Below, piece by piece: positions 15,897 through 24,097 of a stretch of DNA of 30,767 bases. Made by a program: the position numbers and the translations under genes. The number at the start of each line of letters is the position of its first letter. The first letter of the stretch is position 1. Under the pieces are notes generated by a model. That model did no database searches and was not told the DNA's origin. It saw only the letters and a program-made list of their open reading frames with translations. Source of the stretch: Nitrospirota bacterium (lineage in GTDB: Bacteria > Nitrospirota_A > Leptospirillia > Leptospirillales > Leptospirillaceae); the NCBI GenBank assembly GCA_021844645.1, contig JAKBTA010000009.1, positions 1-30,767 on the forward strand, read 5' to 3'.

Positions 15897-18137
15897 GTGT
15901 CCTGGGCGATGAATAAAAAGTGGAGGCGTACGGTCCGGTCTCCGCTTTTTCTGATCGGGGCTTTCCTGTTCCTTTCTGTTTTTCTGACGGTTCTGGAGAT
16001 TGTGCGTCCAGGCATTCACGCGTCTTCGCGTCTTATTACCCACCTGATTGTCCTGTTCCTGTTCAATATTGATTTCATTCTTGCGGCATCCCTTTTACTC
16101 ATCCTTTTCAGAAATGTCATCAAGGCTTACTGGGAAAGAAAAACCGGGGTTTTTGGTGCGGGATTCAAATGGAAGCTCATAGGCGCTTTTCTGATGATGG
16201 TCCTGATTCCCTCGGTTCTTCTGTTTGTCGTTGGAACGGGATTCTTGAACAGTTCCGCACAGCGATGGTTCAGTTTCCCGGTGTCGGGTTCCGTCCTGAG
16301 TTCCCTTGATCTGATAACAAAAGGATATGAAAACCGTACGCGTGCGGCGAACCTTCTTGTTGCAAGGGATCTTGCATCAGAGCTTTCTGCGAGGGGATCC
16401 CTTTTTGCGGACAAGGAATCCCTGACCGAGTTCCTGGACCGCCGTCGCCGGACCCTTGGGGTATCGGGAATCGAGATCTACCGCTTGCCTTCCGGCCAGA
16501 ACTCCCCAAATCCGTCCCTGTACGCTTCTTCGAGCTCGGTCGATGTTCAGCTTGTCGAGCCATCCGCCCACGATCTTTCGAGGCTTTATGCCACCGGAGG
16601 ATCTTTTGTGACGGTGACCGGATTGGGGGATCTTGTCCGGGGAGTCTTTCCGTTCAACCTTCCTCCGGATCAGTCGGGAGGCTTTTCGGGAGAGGTTGTG
16701 GTCGACAGCTTTATGAGCGGCGATATTCCCGAGCGTCTGGACAGCATTTCCAGAACCTTTCACGACTATGCGCGTCTTTCGGAGTTTAGAAACCCTATCC
16801 GCCATTCCTATATTCTTCTTTTTTTCATGATCACGATGATCATCGTTTTTGGAGCGGTGTGGTTCGGCATCCAGCTTGCCCGCCGGATCACCGAACCCAT
16901 CGGAACACTGGAAAAGGCGACCGAGGAGGTGGCAAGAGGGAATCTGTCCGTGCGCATTGATGAGGAGGGACAGGACGAGTTTGCTCTTCTGATCCATTCT
17001 TTCAACCAGATGACCGCGGATCTTCTTCGTTCCGACCTGTCGCTCAAGGAAACCAATGACGAGCTGAAGCGGCGCCGTGAGTATATGGAGACGGTTCTTG
17101 AACATATCGGTTCCGGCGTGCTTTCGACCGACGGGCAGGACATGGTGACGACCTTCAATCATTCAGCGGGCGTTCTTCTGGGGATTCTTCCGGAGGAGGT
17201 TCTTGGAAAATCCCCTCGTCTCCTTTCCTATCCTTCACTGTCGATCTTCATGACAATTCTTGACCGGATGCGGCGGATGGGGCTTGCCTCCAGCGAAGAG
17301 GAAATCCTGATCGAGCGGCCGGGTGGAAGCGGGAGAAATGTCCGGCTCCGGATCAATCGCCTGAATCCCGTTCCTGGAGAGCCGCAGGGGGGGGCAGTGA
17401 TGGTTTTTGACGATGTGACCGCACAGCGGACGGCGGAGCGTTCCCTTGCCTGGCAGGAAGTTGCTCAGCGCATTGCCCACGAGATCAAGAATCCTCTGAC
17501 CCCTATCAGGCTTTCAGCCGAGAGGCTTCAGCGAAAATTCGACGAAAAGTCGGAGGATTTCCCTCTTGTTTTCAAGGAGGCGATTCAGACGATTGTTGAT
17601 GAAGTACAGGGAATGAAGCATCTCGTCGATGAATTTTCGGGATATGCGAGACTTCCCAGGGCCCGCCCGGAAAAGGGGGCTATTGTTCCGGTCCTGAACG
17701 ATGTGGTGACTCTTTACCGGTCGGCTCATAAAAACCTTGTGGTAGAATGCAGCGTGTCGGAAAACCTTCCTCTCATCCGCATTGATCGTGCAGCGATCAG
17801 GAGGGTCTTCGTCAACCTGTTTGAAAATGCGATCCAGGCCATGGGTGACAAGGGAAGGATCGATATCAGCGTTTTTTTTTCCGTGGAGGAAAAAAACCTG
17901 AAGGTTATCTTCAGGGACCATGGGCCAGGGATTTCTCCGGAGCATGTCGGTCGTATCTTCCTTCCCTATTTTTCAACAAAAAAGCAGGGAATGGGACTTG
18001 GCCTTGCCATTGTTCACCGAATTGTCCAGGAACATGACGCATCCATCGAATACACGACCTCCCCTGAGGGGGGTGCCATCTTTACCATGACCTTCCCGGT
18101 ACCCCCGGGGGAAGAACCCCTATCCGAGGCTGTCTGA
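15897..18137 (+). CDS. NtrY-type membrane sensor histidine kinase
   Basis: A 746-residue kinase with three N-terminal membrane segments (about 16-34, 45-70, 88-108), an extracytoplasmic sensor (about 110-303), a fourth segment (304-327), HAMP (331-380), PAS (395-500), HisKA with AHEIKNPLTPIRLSAERLQ (phosphoacceptor H528), and an ATPase domain with the NLFENAIQAM N-box, DHGPGI and GMGLGLAI. This is the standard NtrY layout. GTG 15897 is preferred because GGGAGG lies seven bases upstream; an ATG at 15870 would overlap the previous gene and lacks a site. The stop TGA overlaps the start ATG of the regulator by one base, so the pair is translationally coupled. The stimulus is unknown; nitrogen sensing should not be assumed from the name. 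Confidence 0.93.
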   Translation: MSWAMNKKWRRTVRSPLFLIGAFLFLSVFLTVLEIVRPGIHASSRLITHLIVLFLFNIDFILAASLLLILFRNVIKAYWERKTGVFGAGFKWKLIGAFLMMVLIPSVLLFVVGTGFLNSSAQRWFSFPVSGSVLSSLDLITKGYENRTRAANLLVARDLASELSARGSLFADKESLTEFLDRRRRTLGVSGIEIYRLPSGQNSPNPSLYASSSSVDVQLVEPSAHDLSRLYATGGSFVTVTGLGDLVRGVFPFNLPPDQSGGFSGEVVVDSFMSGDIPERLDSISRTFHDYARLSEFRNPIRHSYILLFFMITMIIVFGAVWFGIQLARRITEPIGTLEKATEEVARGNLSVRIDEEGQDEFALLIHSFNQMTADLLRSDLSLKETNDELKRRREYMETVLEHIGSGVLSTDGQDMVTTFNHSAGVLLGILPEEVLGKSPRLLSYPSLSIFMTILDRMRRMGLASSEEEILIERPGGSGRNVRLRINRLNPVPGEPQGGAVMVFDDVTAQRTAERSLAWQEVAQRIAHEIKNPLTPIRLSAERLQRKFDEKSEDFPLVFKEAIQTIVDEVQGMKHLVDEFSGYARLPRARPEKGAIVPVLNDVVTLYRSAHKNLVVECSVSENLPLIRIDRAAIRRVFVNLFENAIQAMGDKGRIDISVFFSVEEKNLKVIFRDHGPGISPEHVGRIFLPYFSTKKQGMGLGLAIVHRIVQEHDASIEYTTSPEGGAIFTMTFPVPPGEEPLSEAV

Positions 18138-19498
18138 TGCATCGAGAAACGATTTTAGTCTGTGACGATGAACCGAATATACTCAAAACGCTCTCCCAGG
18201 TTCTGTCCGATGAAGGCTACCAGCCCCTTATGGCCCCTTCCGGAGAGGTCTTCAGAAAGCTTCTGGAGGATGAGGTTCCGGATGTCGTCTTTCTTGACGT
18301 CTGGCTGGGGAATGAAGACGGACTCGAGCTTTTGTCCGAGTGTCGCGAGCGTTTCCCCAACCTTCCGGTTATTGTGATGAGCGGCCATGGAACGATCGAG
18401 ACCGCCGTCAGGGCGATCAAATCCGGTGCTTTTGACTATATCGAAAAACCTCTTTCCCTGGACAAGGTCCTGATTGCCGCCTCCCATGCATTGAGACAAA
18501 AGGGACTCGAAGAGGAAAATCGGCTGCTTCGGACGATTGTGTCGAGGGAGAGGGCCATCGTGGGAAGTGGTGTGGCGATCAAGGCTCTTCTCGGAGAAAT
18601 TTCCCGGGCTGCTCCATCCAACGGCTGGGTTTTGATCCAGGGAGAAAATGGTACGGGGAAGGAGCTTGTCGCCCGCGAGATTCATCGTCTTTCCCATCGT
18701 TCCAGAGGACCTTTTATCGATGTCAATTGTGCGGCCATTCCTGAAAACCTGATCGAAAGTGAGCTGTTCGGCTATGAGAAGGGGGCTTTTACCGGGGCTG
18801 TTTCCACCCGAAAGGGAAAGTTTGAGCTGGCTTCGGGGGGGACATTGTTTCTCGATGAAATCGGGGACATGAGTCCCCAGACCCAGGCAAAGGTTCTGCG
18901 CGTATTGCAGGAGAGGGTTCTGCAGCGTCTTGGCGGCCACAGGGATATCCCTGTGGATGTCCGTGTGGTGGCGGCTTCCAACAAGGATCTCAGGGAGCTT
19001 ATCCGTCTGAAGGAATTTCGTGAGGATCTCTTTTACAGGCTTAATGTCATTCCCGTCCATGTTCCTGCCCTCAGGGACCGGCCTGAGGACATTCCGGTAC
19101 TGATCAACCACTTCATGTCGGAGCTTTCCGAGCGGGAAGGACTGAAACCGAGGGCGATCGACCCTGAGGCTCTTGAGCTGCTGATTTCCTATCCCTGGCC
19201 GGGGAATGTCCGTGAGCTGAAGAATCTGATAGAGCGACTTCTCATCATGAGTTCCCAAAGCCATATTTCGGAAGGGGAGGTTCGTCAGATTCTCGGCCCG
19301 TCCCTGACCCAGTCCGGCAGGACCGGGGGCGAGGGGCTCTCTCTGAAGGAGGCCCGGGAGGTTTTTGAAAGGGACTACATCCAGAGTGTTCTTGACCGTT
19401 TTGGCGGAAACATCACCCGCGCATCGGAGGCCCTGAAAGTCGACAGGACCTCGCTTCATCGAAAGCTCAGGTCCATGGGGTCGGTGGAAGAGGATTAG
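18137..19498 (+). CDS. NtrX/NtrC-family sigma-54 response regulator
   Basis: A 453-residue transcriptional activator of sigma-54 promoters. The receiver domain (1-120) has the acidic CDDE pocket, phosphoacceptor D54 in FLDVW, and K104 in EKP. The AAA+ domain (about 140-375) has Walker A GENGTGKE, the sigma-54-contacting GAFTGA loop, Walker B GGTLFLDEIGDM, and the arginine finger region FREDLFYRLN. A Fis-type helix-turn-helix ends the protein (GGNITRASEALKVDRTSLHR). All key residues are intact, so it should be functional. It overlaps the NtrY-type kinase by one base, its likely partner. I did not find a clear -24/-12 promoter near the genes, so targets are probably elsewhere. Confidence 0.95.
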   Translation: MHRETILVCDDEPNILKTLSQVLSDEGYQPLMAPSGEVFRKLLEDEVPDVVFLDVWLGNEDGLELLSECRERFPNLPVIVMSGHGTIETAVRAIKSGAFDYIEKPLSLDKVLIAASHALRQKGLEEENRLLRTIVSRERAIVGSGVAIKALLGEISRAAPSNGWVLIQGENGTGKELVAREIHRLSHRSRGPFIDVNCAAIPENLIESELFGYEKGAFTGAVSTRKGKFELASGGTLFLDEIGDMSPQTQAKVLRVLQERVLQRLGGHRDIPVDVRVVAASNKDLRELIRLKEFREDLFYRLNVIPVHVPALRDRPEDIPVLINHFMSELSEREGLKPRAIDPEALELLISYPWPGNVRELKNLIERLLIMSSQSHISEGEVRQILGPSLTQSGRTGGEGLSLKEAREVFERDYIQSVLDRFGGNITRASEALKVDRTSLHRKLRSMGSVEED

Positions 19499-19508
19499 TG
19501 GAATAGGA

Positions 19509-20528
19509 TTAACGGAGATGGTTTTGGGTCAGAAGTGCCATTCCAAAGGTTGCTCCCCCGCCAAACGCGCCAAGAAGGACTTTTTCTGGTATTTCCCCCT
19601 TTTTTTCAAGGTGCAGGGCCAACGTGAGAGGGATGCTCGATGAAGAGGTGTTTCCAAAGCGGGTGAGTGATACGGGAATCTTTGCCCGGTCGAGGTCAAG
19701 CCGCCTTGCCAGCGAATCGATCAGGCGGCCATTGGCCTGGTGAAAAACAAAAAGGTCGATTTCAGGGATCTCCGTTTTGAACCGCTCGAGAAACGACGGA
19801 ATCTCCCGTTCCAGTGTCCGGATGGCTTCCCTGTAGACTCTTCCTCCGTCCATTCTCAGAATGGGGGCTCCGTTGCAGGAATCGGCCTCTCGAAAAATAA
19901 TGGGTGCCAGCTCGCCTTTGGCTCCGATGTGGCTTCCCTCAATCCTGAATGCTCCGGTTACCCCGGACAGGAGCGTGGCGGTCGCCATGTCCCCGAAGAG
20001 GATCGCTGTTTCCGCTCCGTGAATCGGACAAAGCTGCAGGGATTTTTTTTCAAGAGTCACGAGAAGGACGTTTTGGTGTCCTCCCGACTGGATCATCGAT
20101 CTGGCTACCGTCAGGCCATAGATATAGCCGCTGCAGGAAGCATGCAGGTCAAAGGCCGGGACGCCGCGTCCGGAGGCTCCCATCTCGGCGGAGATCAGTG
20201 CTGCGGTCTGCGGGAGAAGAAGGGCCGGTGTCGAGGTCGAGACAATGATGAGGTCTATCCCCCGGATCAGTTCCTGGTCCGTGTTTTTCGCCAGGTCAAT
20301 GATGGCTCCCATGGCAAGATCGACCGGATCCCCTTCCCAGCGTGACCGGCTCTGTATTCCGGTCAGATCTGAAATGGTTTGTGGCCGATGGCCTGTTTTT
20401 TCGCCGATATCCTCATTGGAACAAAAGCTGACCCGCCGGTTCCACCCGATGGCCCGAATGTAGACTCTTCTGGCGGGGGTATGGGATGATGGACGGAGTT
20501 TGATCTTTTTGGGGGAATGAAGATTCAT
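19509..20528 (-). CDS. 3-oxoacyl-ACP synthase III (FabH-like)
   Basis: A 339-residue thiolase-fold ketoacyl synthase. The catalytic triad is visible: C132 in HASCSGYIYGL, H263 in VFHQANGRLID, and N293 in FGNTSSSS, with the closing GAFGGGATFGMALL glycine-rich loop. FabH starts fatty-acid synthesis by condensing acetyl-CoA with malonyl-ACP; related enzymes make specialised acyl chains. Differences from housekeeping FabH are a basic N-terminal extension of about 22 residues and HQANGRLID rather than HQANxRI. The gene stands alone, away from other fab genes, so the specific role is uncertain. ATG 20528 is the only start available (a TAG lies just upstream in frame), yet no Shine-Dalgarno precedes it. 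Confidence 0.88.
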   Translation of the reverse strand: MNLHSPKKIKLRPSSHTPARRVYIRAIGWNRRVSFCSNEDIGEKTGHRPQTISDLTGIQSRSRWEGDPVDLAMGAIIDLAKNTDQELIRGIDLIIVSTSTPALLLPQTAALISAEMGASGRGVPAFDLHASCSGYIYGLTVARSMIQSGGHQNVLLVTLEKKSLQLCPIHGAETAILFGDMATATLLSGVTGAFRIEGSHIGAKGELAPIIFREADSCNGAPILRMDGGRVYREAIRTLEREIPSFLERFKTEIPEIDLFVFHQANGRLIDSLARRLDLDRAKIPVSLTRFGNTSSSSIPLTLALHLEKKGEIPEKVLLGAFGGGATFGMALLTQNHLR

Positions 20529-20542
20529 GGGAGGATTCTATC

Positions 20543-21268
20543 ATGTCTTTTGAGTGGATGGCTGCTCGAAGTCCACTTTCCAGTATTGTCCGGTCCGGTC
20601 TGTTTGTGCTTTTGATCCTGGCTTTTTCCGGCTGTTCAATCCTTGGTCTTGGGGACCCGAAACCGACTGACAGCCATACCCATGCATTCCGGACGAAACG
20701 TTTCGGAACTTCAGCGTTGCTTGATGAGGCTTCGCGATTTTATTTCAAGGGTGACTTTATTGAGGCCAGAGGAGAGTACAAGCGCTTCCTCGAACTTCAT
20801 CCGACCCATCCTCTGGCGGCATTTGCCCAGTACCGGATGGCGTTGTGTGACTACTACCGGATTTTGTCCATCGACCGTGATCCGACTCCCTTGAGAAAGG
20901 CGCTTGCCGACTTTCAGAAGGTGATCGACGAGTATCCGGATTCTGATTATGTTGCAAGGTCCCAGAAAAAAGTGGCTTACTGCAGGGACCGTCTTTCCAA
21001 GTCTCATTTCTATGTAGGCTACTTCTATTACAAGACCAAACGCTACAAGGCGGCGCAGGGCCGTTTCAATACGATCCTTCTGAAGTATCCGGATTCGACG
21101 ATTTACGAAAAGTCCCAATATTATTACGCCCTTTCCTCTTTCAAGCTGAAAGAGAAATCCCGGGCGGCGAGAATTCTGAAAAAGCTGATCCGGCAGTCCC
21201 CCAATTCGCCCTATGCCAAAAAATCGAAGGTTCTTCTGGATTACTGGCAAAGGGAAGGGGAGATCTAG
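20543..21268 (+). CDS. bamD: BamD-like outer-membrane assembly lipoprotein
   Basis: A 241-residue lipoprotein. The signal sequence is followed by a lipobox ending FSGC, so C31 is the lipidated residue. The mature part is built of TPR-like helix pairs: ASRFYFKGDFIEARGEYKRF, ALADFQKVIDEYPDSDY, VGYFYYKTKRYKAAQGRF and LLKYPDSTIYEKSQY. BamD is the essential lipoprotein of the beta-barrel assembly complex, held at the inner leaflet of the outer membrane. The repeats and spacing fit BamD better than YbgF/CpoB. GGGAGGA lies nine bases before ATG 20543. The start is only 14 bases from the divergent FabH-like start, and its ribosome site falls on the first codon of that gene. Confidence 0.87.
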   Translation: MSFEWMAARSPLSSIVRSGLFVLLILAFSGCSILGLGDPKPTDSHTHAFRTKRFGTSALLDEASRFYFKGDFIEARGEYKRFLELHPTHPLAAFAQYRMALCDYYRILSIDRDPTPLRKALADFQKVIDEYPDSDYVARSQKKVAYCRDRLSKSHFYVGYFYYKTKRYKAAQGRFNTILLKYPDSTIYEKSQYYYALSSFKLKEKSRAARILKKLIRQSPNSPYAKKSKVLLDYWQREGEI

Positions 21269-21270
21269 CG

Positions 21271-21933
21271 GTGTCCCTTTTCCCGCTGGCTCTTGATCTT
21301 TATGATCATCCGGCACTGGTTGTCGGGGCTGGAAAGGTGGCTCAAAGGAAAATCCGGCGGCTTCTTTCTTCCGGTGCCAGGGTCCGTGTCGTTTCTCCGG
21401 TGGCTTTGGAAGAAGTCGAAGGGTGGGCATTGTCGGGCCAGATCGAATGGATCAGGAGGGAATATCATCCTGGAGATGAGACGGGGTACTGCCTGGTGTG
21501 GGCGATGACCGATGATTCGAGACTGAATGGGGAGATTGCCGTGAGGGTGAAGTCGGCCGGCGGGTTTTGCGACACGGCGACGATTTCGGCCGGGCGAACG
21601 ATGCGGTCTCTTGCGCAGGATAACATGGGTTCCCTTCTGATTGCCGCCACATCTTCTCCGCCGGATCCGCTTTTTTCGAGGATGATTGTTCGGGAGATGG
21701 GGGCCATGCTGAGGGAGGAAGGTATTGAAACCATCTCCATTGAGCATGGATGCCTTCGGGAAGCTCTTCTGCTTGAGAAGCTGCCCCTGGAGGAGATATC
21801 CCGGGTGGATCTGGCTTTTTTCAGGGAAAATCCGGACTTTTCGGATCGTCTTGTCCTCTATGGGGAATGGTTTGGACAGAGTGTTTCCGATCGTGTGCGG
21901 TCGTGCGTTTTGAAAAGGGGTGAACAATCGTGA
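21271..21933 (+). CDS. Precorrin-2 dehydrogenase-like (siroheme synthase N-domain)
   Basis: A 220-residue protein of the CysG-N/SirC/Met8 family, which oxidises precorrin-2 to sirohydrochlorin with NAD on the route to siroheme or heme d1. The NAD-binding VVGAGKVAQRKIRRLLSSGA (17-36) is typical, and AATSSPPDPLFSRMIVREMG corresponds to the usual ISTGGxSPxLARxLR segment. The region that normally reads NVVD, with the catalytic aspartate, is here CDTAT (100-104), so that aspartate is shifted or lost. The usual alternating domain swap and C-terminal helices are present. GTG 21271 follows the BamD stop by two bases, with GGGGAG about nine bases upstream. No other tetrapyrrole gene is in view. Confidence 0.82.
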   Translation: MSLFPLALDLYDHPALVVGAGKVAQRKIRRLLSSGARVRVVSPVALEEVEGWALSGQIEWIRREYHPGDETGYCLVWAMTDDSRLNGEIAVRVKSAGGFCDTATISAGRTMRSLAQDNMGSLLIAATSSPPDPLFSRMIVREMGAMLREEGIETISIEHGCLREALLLEKLPLEEISRVDLAFFRENPDFSDRLVLYGEWFGQSVSDRVRSCVLKRGEQS

Positions 21934-22130
21934 TGTGGGCGTTGGCCAGATCGATCCAGGCCCTTGGGCTGGCGATCACTTTTGCGGACATTATCCTGTT
22001 CTTTTTCCGGAATATGACGATGATGTTTTTGTTGAAGCTCTTCATCATCGGTGTTGTCACTTTTTATCTGGGATACTTTTTGCTGTCCCTTTCCGGCGGC
22101 CGTCCGGGGTCCGGACGGATTGATCGTTAG
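21930..22130 (+). CDS. Small two-helix membrane protein
   Basis: A 66-residue hydrophobic protein of unknown function with two predicted membrane helices (about 9-27 and 32-55) and a short basic C-terminal tail. The start is either GTG 21930 (GGGGTG nine bases upstream) or ATG 21933; both overlap the stop of the previous gene, so translation is coupled. Base composition and position make it a likely real gene. I do not recognise the family. Confidence 0.6.
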   Translation: MMWALARSIQALGLAITFADIILFFFRNMTMMFLLKLFIIGVVTFYLGYFLLSLSGGRPGSGRIDR

Positions 22131-22136
22131 GAGCTG

Positions 22137-22165
22137 TTGCGATCTGTCTGTTCTTTTGCTAGAAT
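22137..22165 (+). promoter_or_regulatory. Promoter of tRNA-Leu
   Basis: TTGCGA (22137-22142) and TAGAAT (22160-22165) are spaced by 17 bases, with TG just before the -10 giving an extended -10 of TGCTAGAAT. Transcription should start near 22172, about 18 bases before the tRNA. This is the clearest promoter in the window. Confidence 0.7.
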
Positions 22166-22189
22166 GCCGGCCTTGTCCTCGTTTCATGT

Positions 22190-22273
22190 GCCGAAGTGGT
22201 GGAATGGTAGACACGCACGTTTGAGGGGCGTGTGGCGAAAGCCGTACGGGTTCGACTCCCGTCTTCGGCACCA
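22190..22273 (+). tRNA. tRNA-Leu (anticodon GAG)
   Basis: An 84-base type II tRNA. The acceptor stem GCCGAAG pairs with CTTCGGC, the discriminator is A, and the CCA end is encoded (22271-22273). The anticodon stem CACGT/GCGTG encloses the loop TTGAGGG, giving anticodon GAG for CUC/CUU leucine codons. The long variable arm is a short GGC-GAAA-GCC hairpin and the T-arm contains GGTTCGACTCC. All expected parts are present. It has its own promoter. Confidence 0.96.
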
Positions 22274-22306
22274 ATGTAATCGTTCAGCGAAATCCCTTTT
22301 GTCAGT

Positions 22307-22350
22307 ATGAGTATTTTCTCATTCGGGAGTTTTGACTCCTGTCCGTTTTC
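22307..22350 (+). terminator. Candidate terminator after tRNA-Leu
   Basis: Two small adjacent hairpins, ATGAG-TATTTT-CTCAT (22307-22322) and GGAGT-TTTG-ACTCC (22326-22339), are followed by a pyrimidine-rich run GTTTTCTCTTTCC. It lies between the tRNA and the convergent oxidoreductase gene. The stems are short, so this is tentative. Confidence 0.35.
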
Positions 22351-22390
22351 TCTTTCCTGTTTCTGTCTTTCATGATGCAACCGGAATTTT

Positions 22391-24097
22391 TCAGGGCTCG
22401 GGGATCATCTTGATGAATCCCGTGGGGCATTCATGCGCACAGATCCCGCAACCCTTGCAAAATCCGTAATCCAGAATATAGGGAGAACGATTTGTTCCTG
22501 ATGACTTGAGGACGGCATTGTCGGGGCAGAGTGTCCAGCAATTGTCACAGCGAAGGCATGCTCCGCAGGACAGGCATCTGCCTGCTTCTTTCCGGGCCAC
22601 CTCTTCGGAAAAACTTTCTTCTGGTTCATCCCAGGACAGGATCTCTGTGCTGGAGACGGGCGGGGTCATCGGGGAAGAGAAATCGAAATAGTTCAGATTC
22701 AGATTTTCGAAAGGGAGGGGAGACTTTGCCTCCCAATCGGGAGGAATGACTTCTCTCGAGAGAAAGAGGTTCATGGCATCGGCAGCTTTGCAGGCGCTTC
22801 CAATGGCATGGCTGACGGTTCCTCCCCCGGGGCAGGCATCGCCTGCGGCAAATATGCGACGGGATCCCGTCAGAAATCCATTGCGATCAACTGTCAGCCG
22901 GGACCTTCCATGGGCGATGTTTTCAAGTCCGTCCGGGGAGAGGATCTGTCCTATGGCTGGAATGATCTGGTCCGCCATCATGACGGATTCCGTTCCTTCG
23001 AAGGAGTCCCGTCCGGTCGTTCCCGGGAAATGTTTTTTCCGGGCATGGACAAGCTCCACTCCAATGACCCTGTCATTCTGAAGGATGAGCCGGTTCACGG
23101 CTCTGTTGGGATGGATGGTCACCCCCTCGGAGATGGCTCTGGCGATTTCCTGGGGATTTCCCGGCATCAGTTCCTCTTTTGTGGTCTCTTGTCCGGGGAG
23201 GGACTCTTCGGTGATGATGTGAACTTCGCCGCTCCCCGTTCTCAGAAGGACGCGAGCCAGATCAAGGGCCGTATTTCCTCCGCCGACGATAACGACTTTT
23301 TTCCAGCGGGGGACCTGTCCGATATCCTGGTATTCCTTCAGTATTTCCAGGCCATGTCTCATCGAGGCCGGTGTCGTTCCTCCCACATCAAAGTTCCGGC
23401 TCTTCTGTGCTCCTGGTGCGAGAAAGACGGCACCGTAGTCCGATTCAAGCTCCTCAAGGGAAAAGTCGCGTCCCAGGCGCTGGCGGGGACGAAAAAGAAT
23501 GCCTGTGGAGAAAAGGCGGGTGACCTCGCTGTCAAGAACTTTCCTGTCAAGTCTGTAAGAGGGGATTGCACTCCGGATCGTTCCTCCAGCTTCTGAAAGA
23601 GCTTCAAAGACAGTGACCCGGTATCCCCTTTTTCTCATCTGATAGGCGGCAGAAAGTCCGGAAGGTCCCGCTCCCACAACGGCAACCGGAGGAAGTGTAT
23701 GGTCAGAAGGCATCATGGGGAAAGTCCATTCCTCCCTGATGGCGAGATCTCCCAGTGCCCGTTCCACGTTGTGGATGCCAACAGCACTGTCATAGGAGCC
23801 CCGGTGGCATGATGATTCACAGGGGTGGGGACAGACCCTTCCTGAAATGGCGGGGAATGGATTGGTTTCGACAAGCTTTTCCCATGCGCCCCTTGTGTTT
23901 CCTGAAGCCATGAGTCCAAGCCATGCAGAGATCTCTTCATGGGCGGGACAGCCAAAGTGGCAAGGGGCATCGGTTGGTGTGTAGACCGGTCTCTCGCTTC
24001 TCCATGACCCGGTGAAGTTACGGAGGGAGGTCACGGGTGAGGCAATGCTCCCGGCCTGGATTCCGGGTGCGATCTCTTCCCTGTCGTTTATGCCCAT
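22391..24097 (-). CDS. GltD-like FAD/NAD(P) oxidoreductase with ferredoxin tail
   Basis: A 568-residue flavoprotein. The N-terminal part has the glutamate synthase beta-subunit iron-sulfur fold (C46, C50, C89, C93, C97 in CHFGC and CPHPCESSC), then an FAD-binding GAGPSG (142-147) and an NAD(P)-binding GGGNTA (272-277). The C-terminal 55 residues form a 2[4Fe-4S] ferredoxin with CLSCGAC-x2-C-x2-C-x3-CP and CKGCGIC-x3-CP. It overlaps the beta subunit gene by ten bases, so it is most likely the electron-transfer (delta-type) subunit of the pyruvate:ferredoxin oxidoreductase, moving electrons between the iron-sulfur clusters and NAD(P)H. This assignment rests on gene order; the partner pyridine nucleotide cannot be told by eye. 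Confidence 0.9.
   Translation of the reverse strand: MGINDREEIAPGIQAGSIASPVTSLRNFTGSWRSERPVYTPTDAPCHFGCPAHEEISAWLGLMASGNTRGAWEKLVETNPFPAISGRVCPHPCESSCHRGSYDSAVGIHNVERALGDLAIREEWTFPMMPSDHTLPPVAVVGAGPSGLSAAYQMRKRGYRVTVFEALSEAGGTIRSAIPSYRLDRKVLDSEVTRLFSTGILFRPRQRLGRDFSLEELESDYGAVFLAPGAQKSRNFDVGGTTPASMRHGLEILKEYQDIGQVPRWKKVVIVGGGNTALDLARVLLRTGSGEVHIITEESLPGQETTKEELMPGNPQEIARAISEGVTIHPNRAVNRLILQNDRVIGVELVHARKKHFPGTTGRDSFEGTESVMMADQIIPAIGQILSPDGLENIAHGRSRLTVDRNGFLTGSRRIFAAGDACPGGGTVSHAIGSACKAADAMNLFLSREVIPPDWEAKSPLPFENLNLNYFDFSSPMTPPVSSTEILSWDEPEESFSEEVARKEAGRCLSCGACLRCDNCWTLCPDNAVLKSSGTNRSPYILDYGFCKGCGICAHECPTGFIKMIPEP

Noticed and set aside
18155..19459. 434-codon minus-strand frame opposite the response regulator
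   Set aside because: The plus strand encodes an intact NtrC-family protein with all motifs; the opposite frame is a composition effect.
22391..24097. Glutamate synthase small subunit
   Set aside because: The fold is shared, but the overlap with the pyruvate oxidoreductase genes and the C-terminal ferredoxin make the oxidoreductase subunit role more likely; no large glutamate synthase subunit is present.
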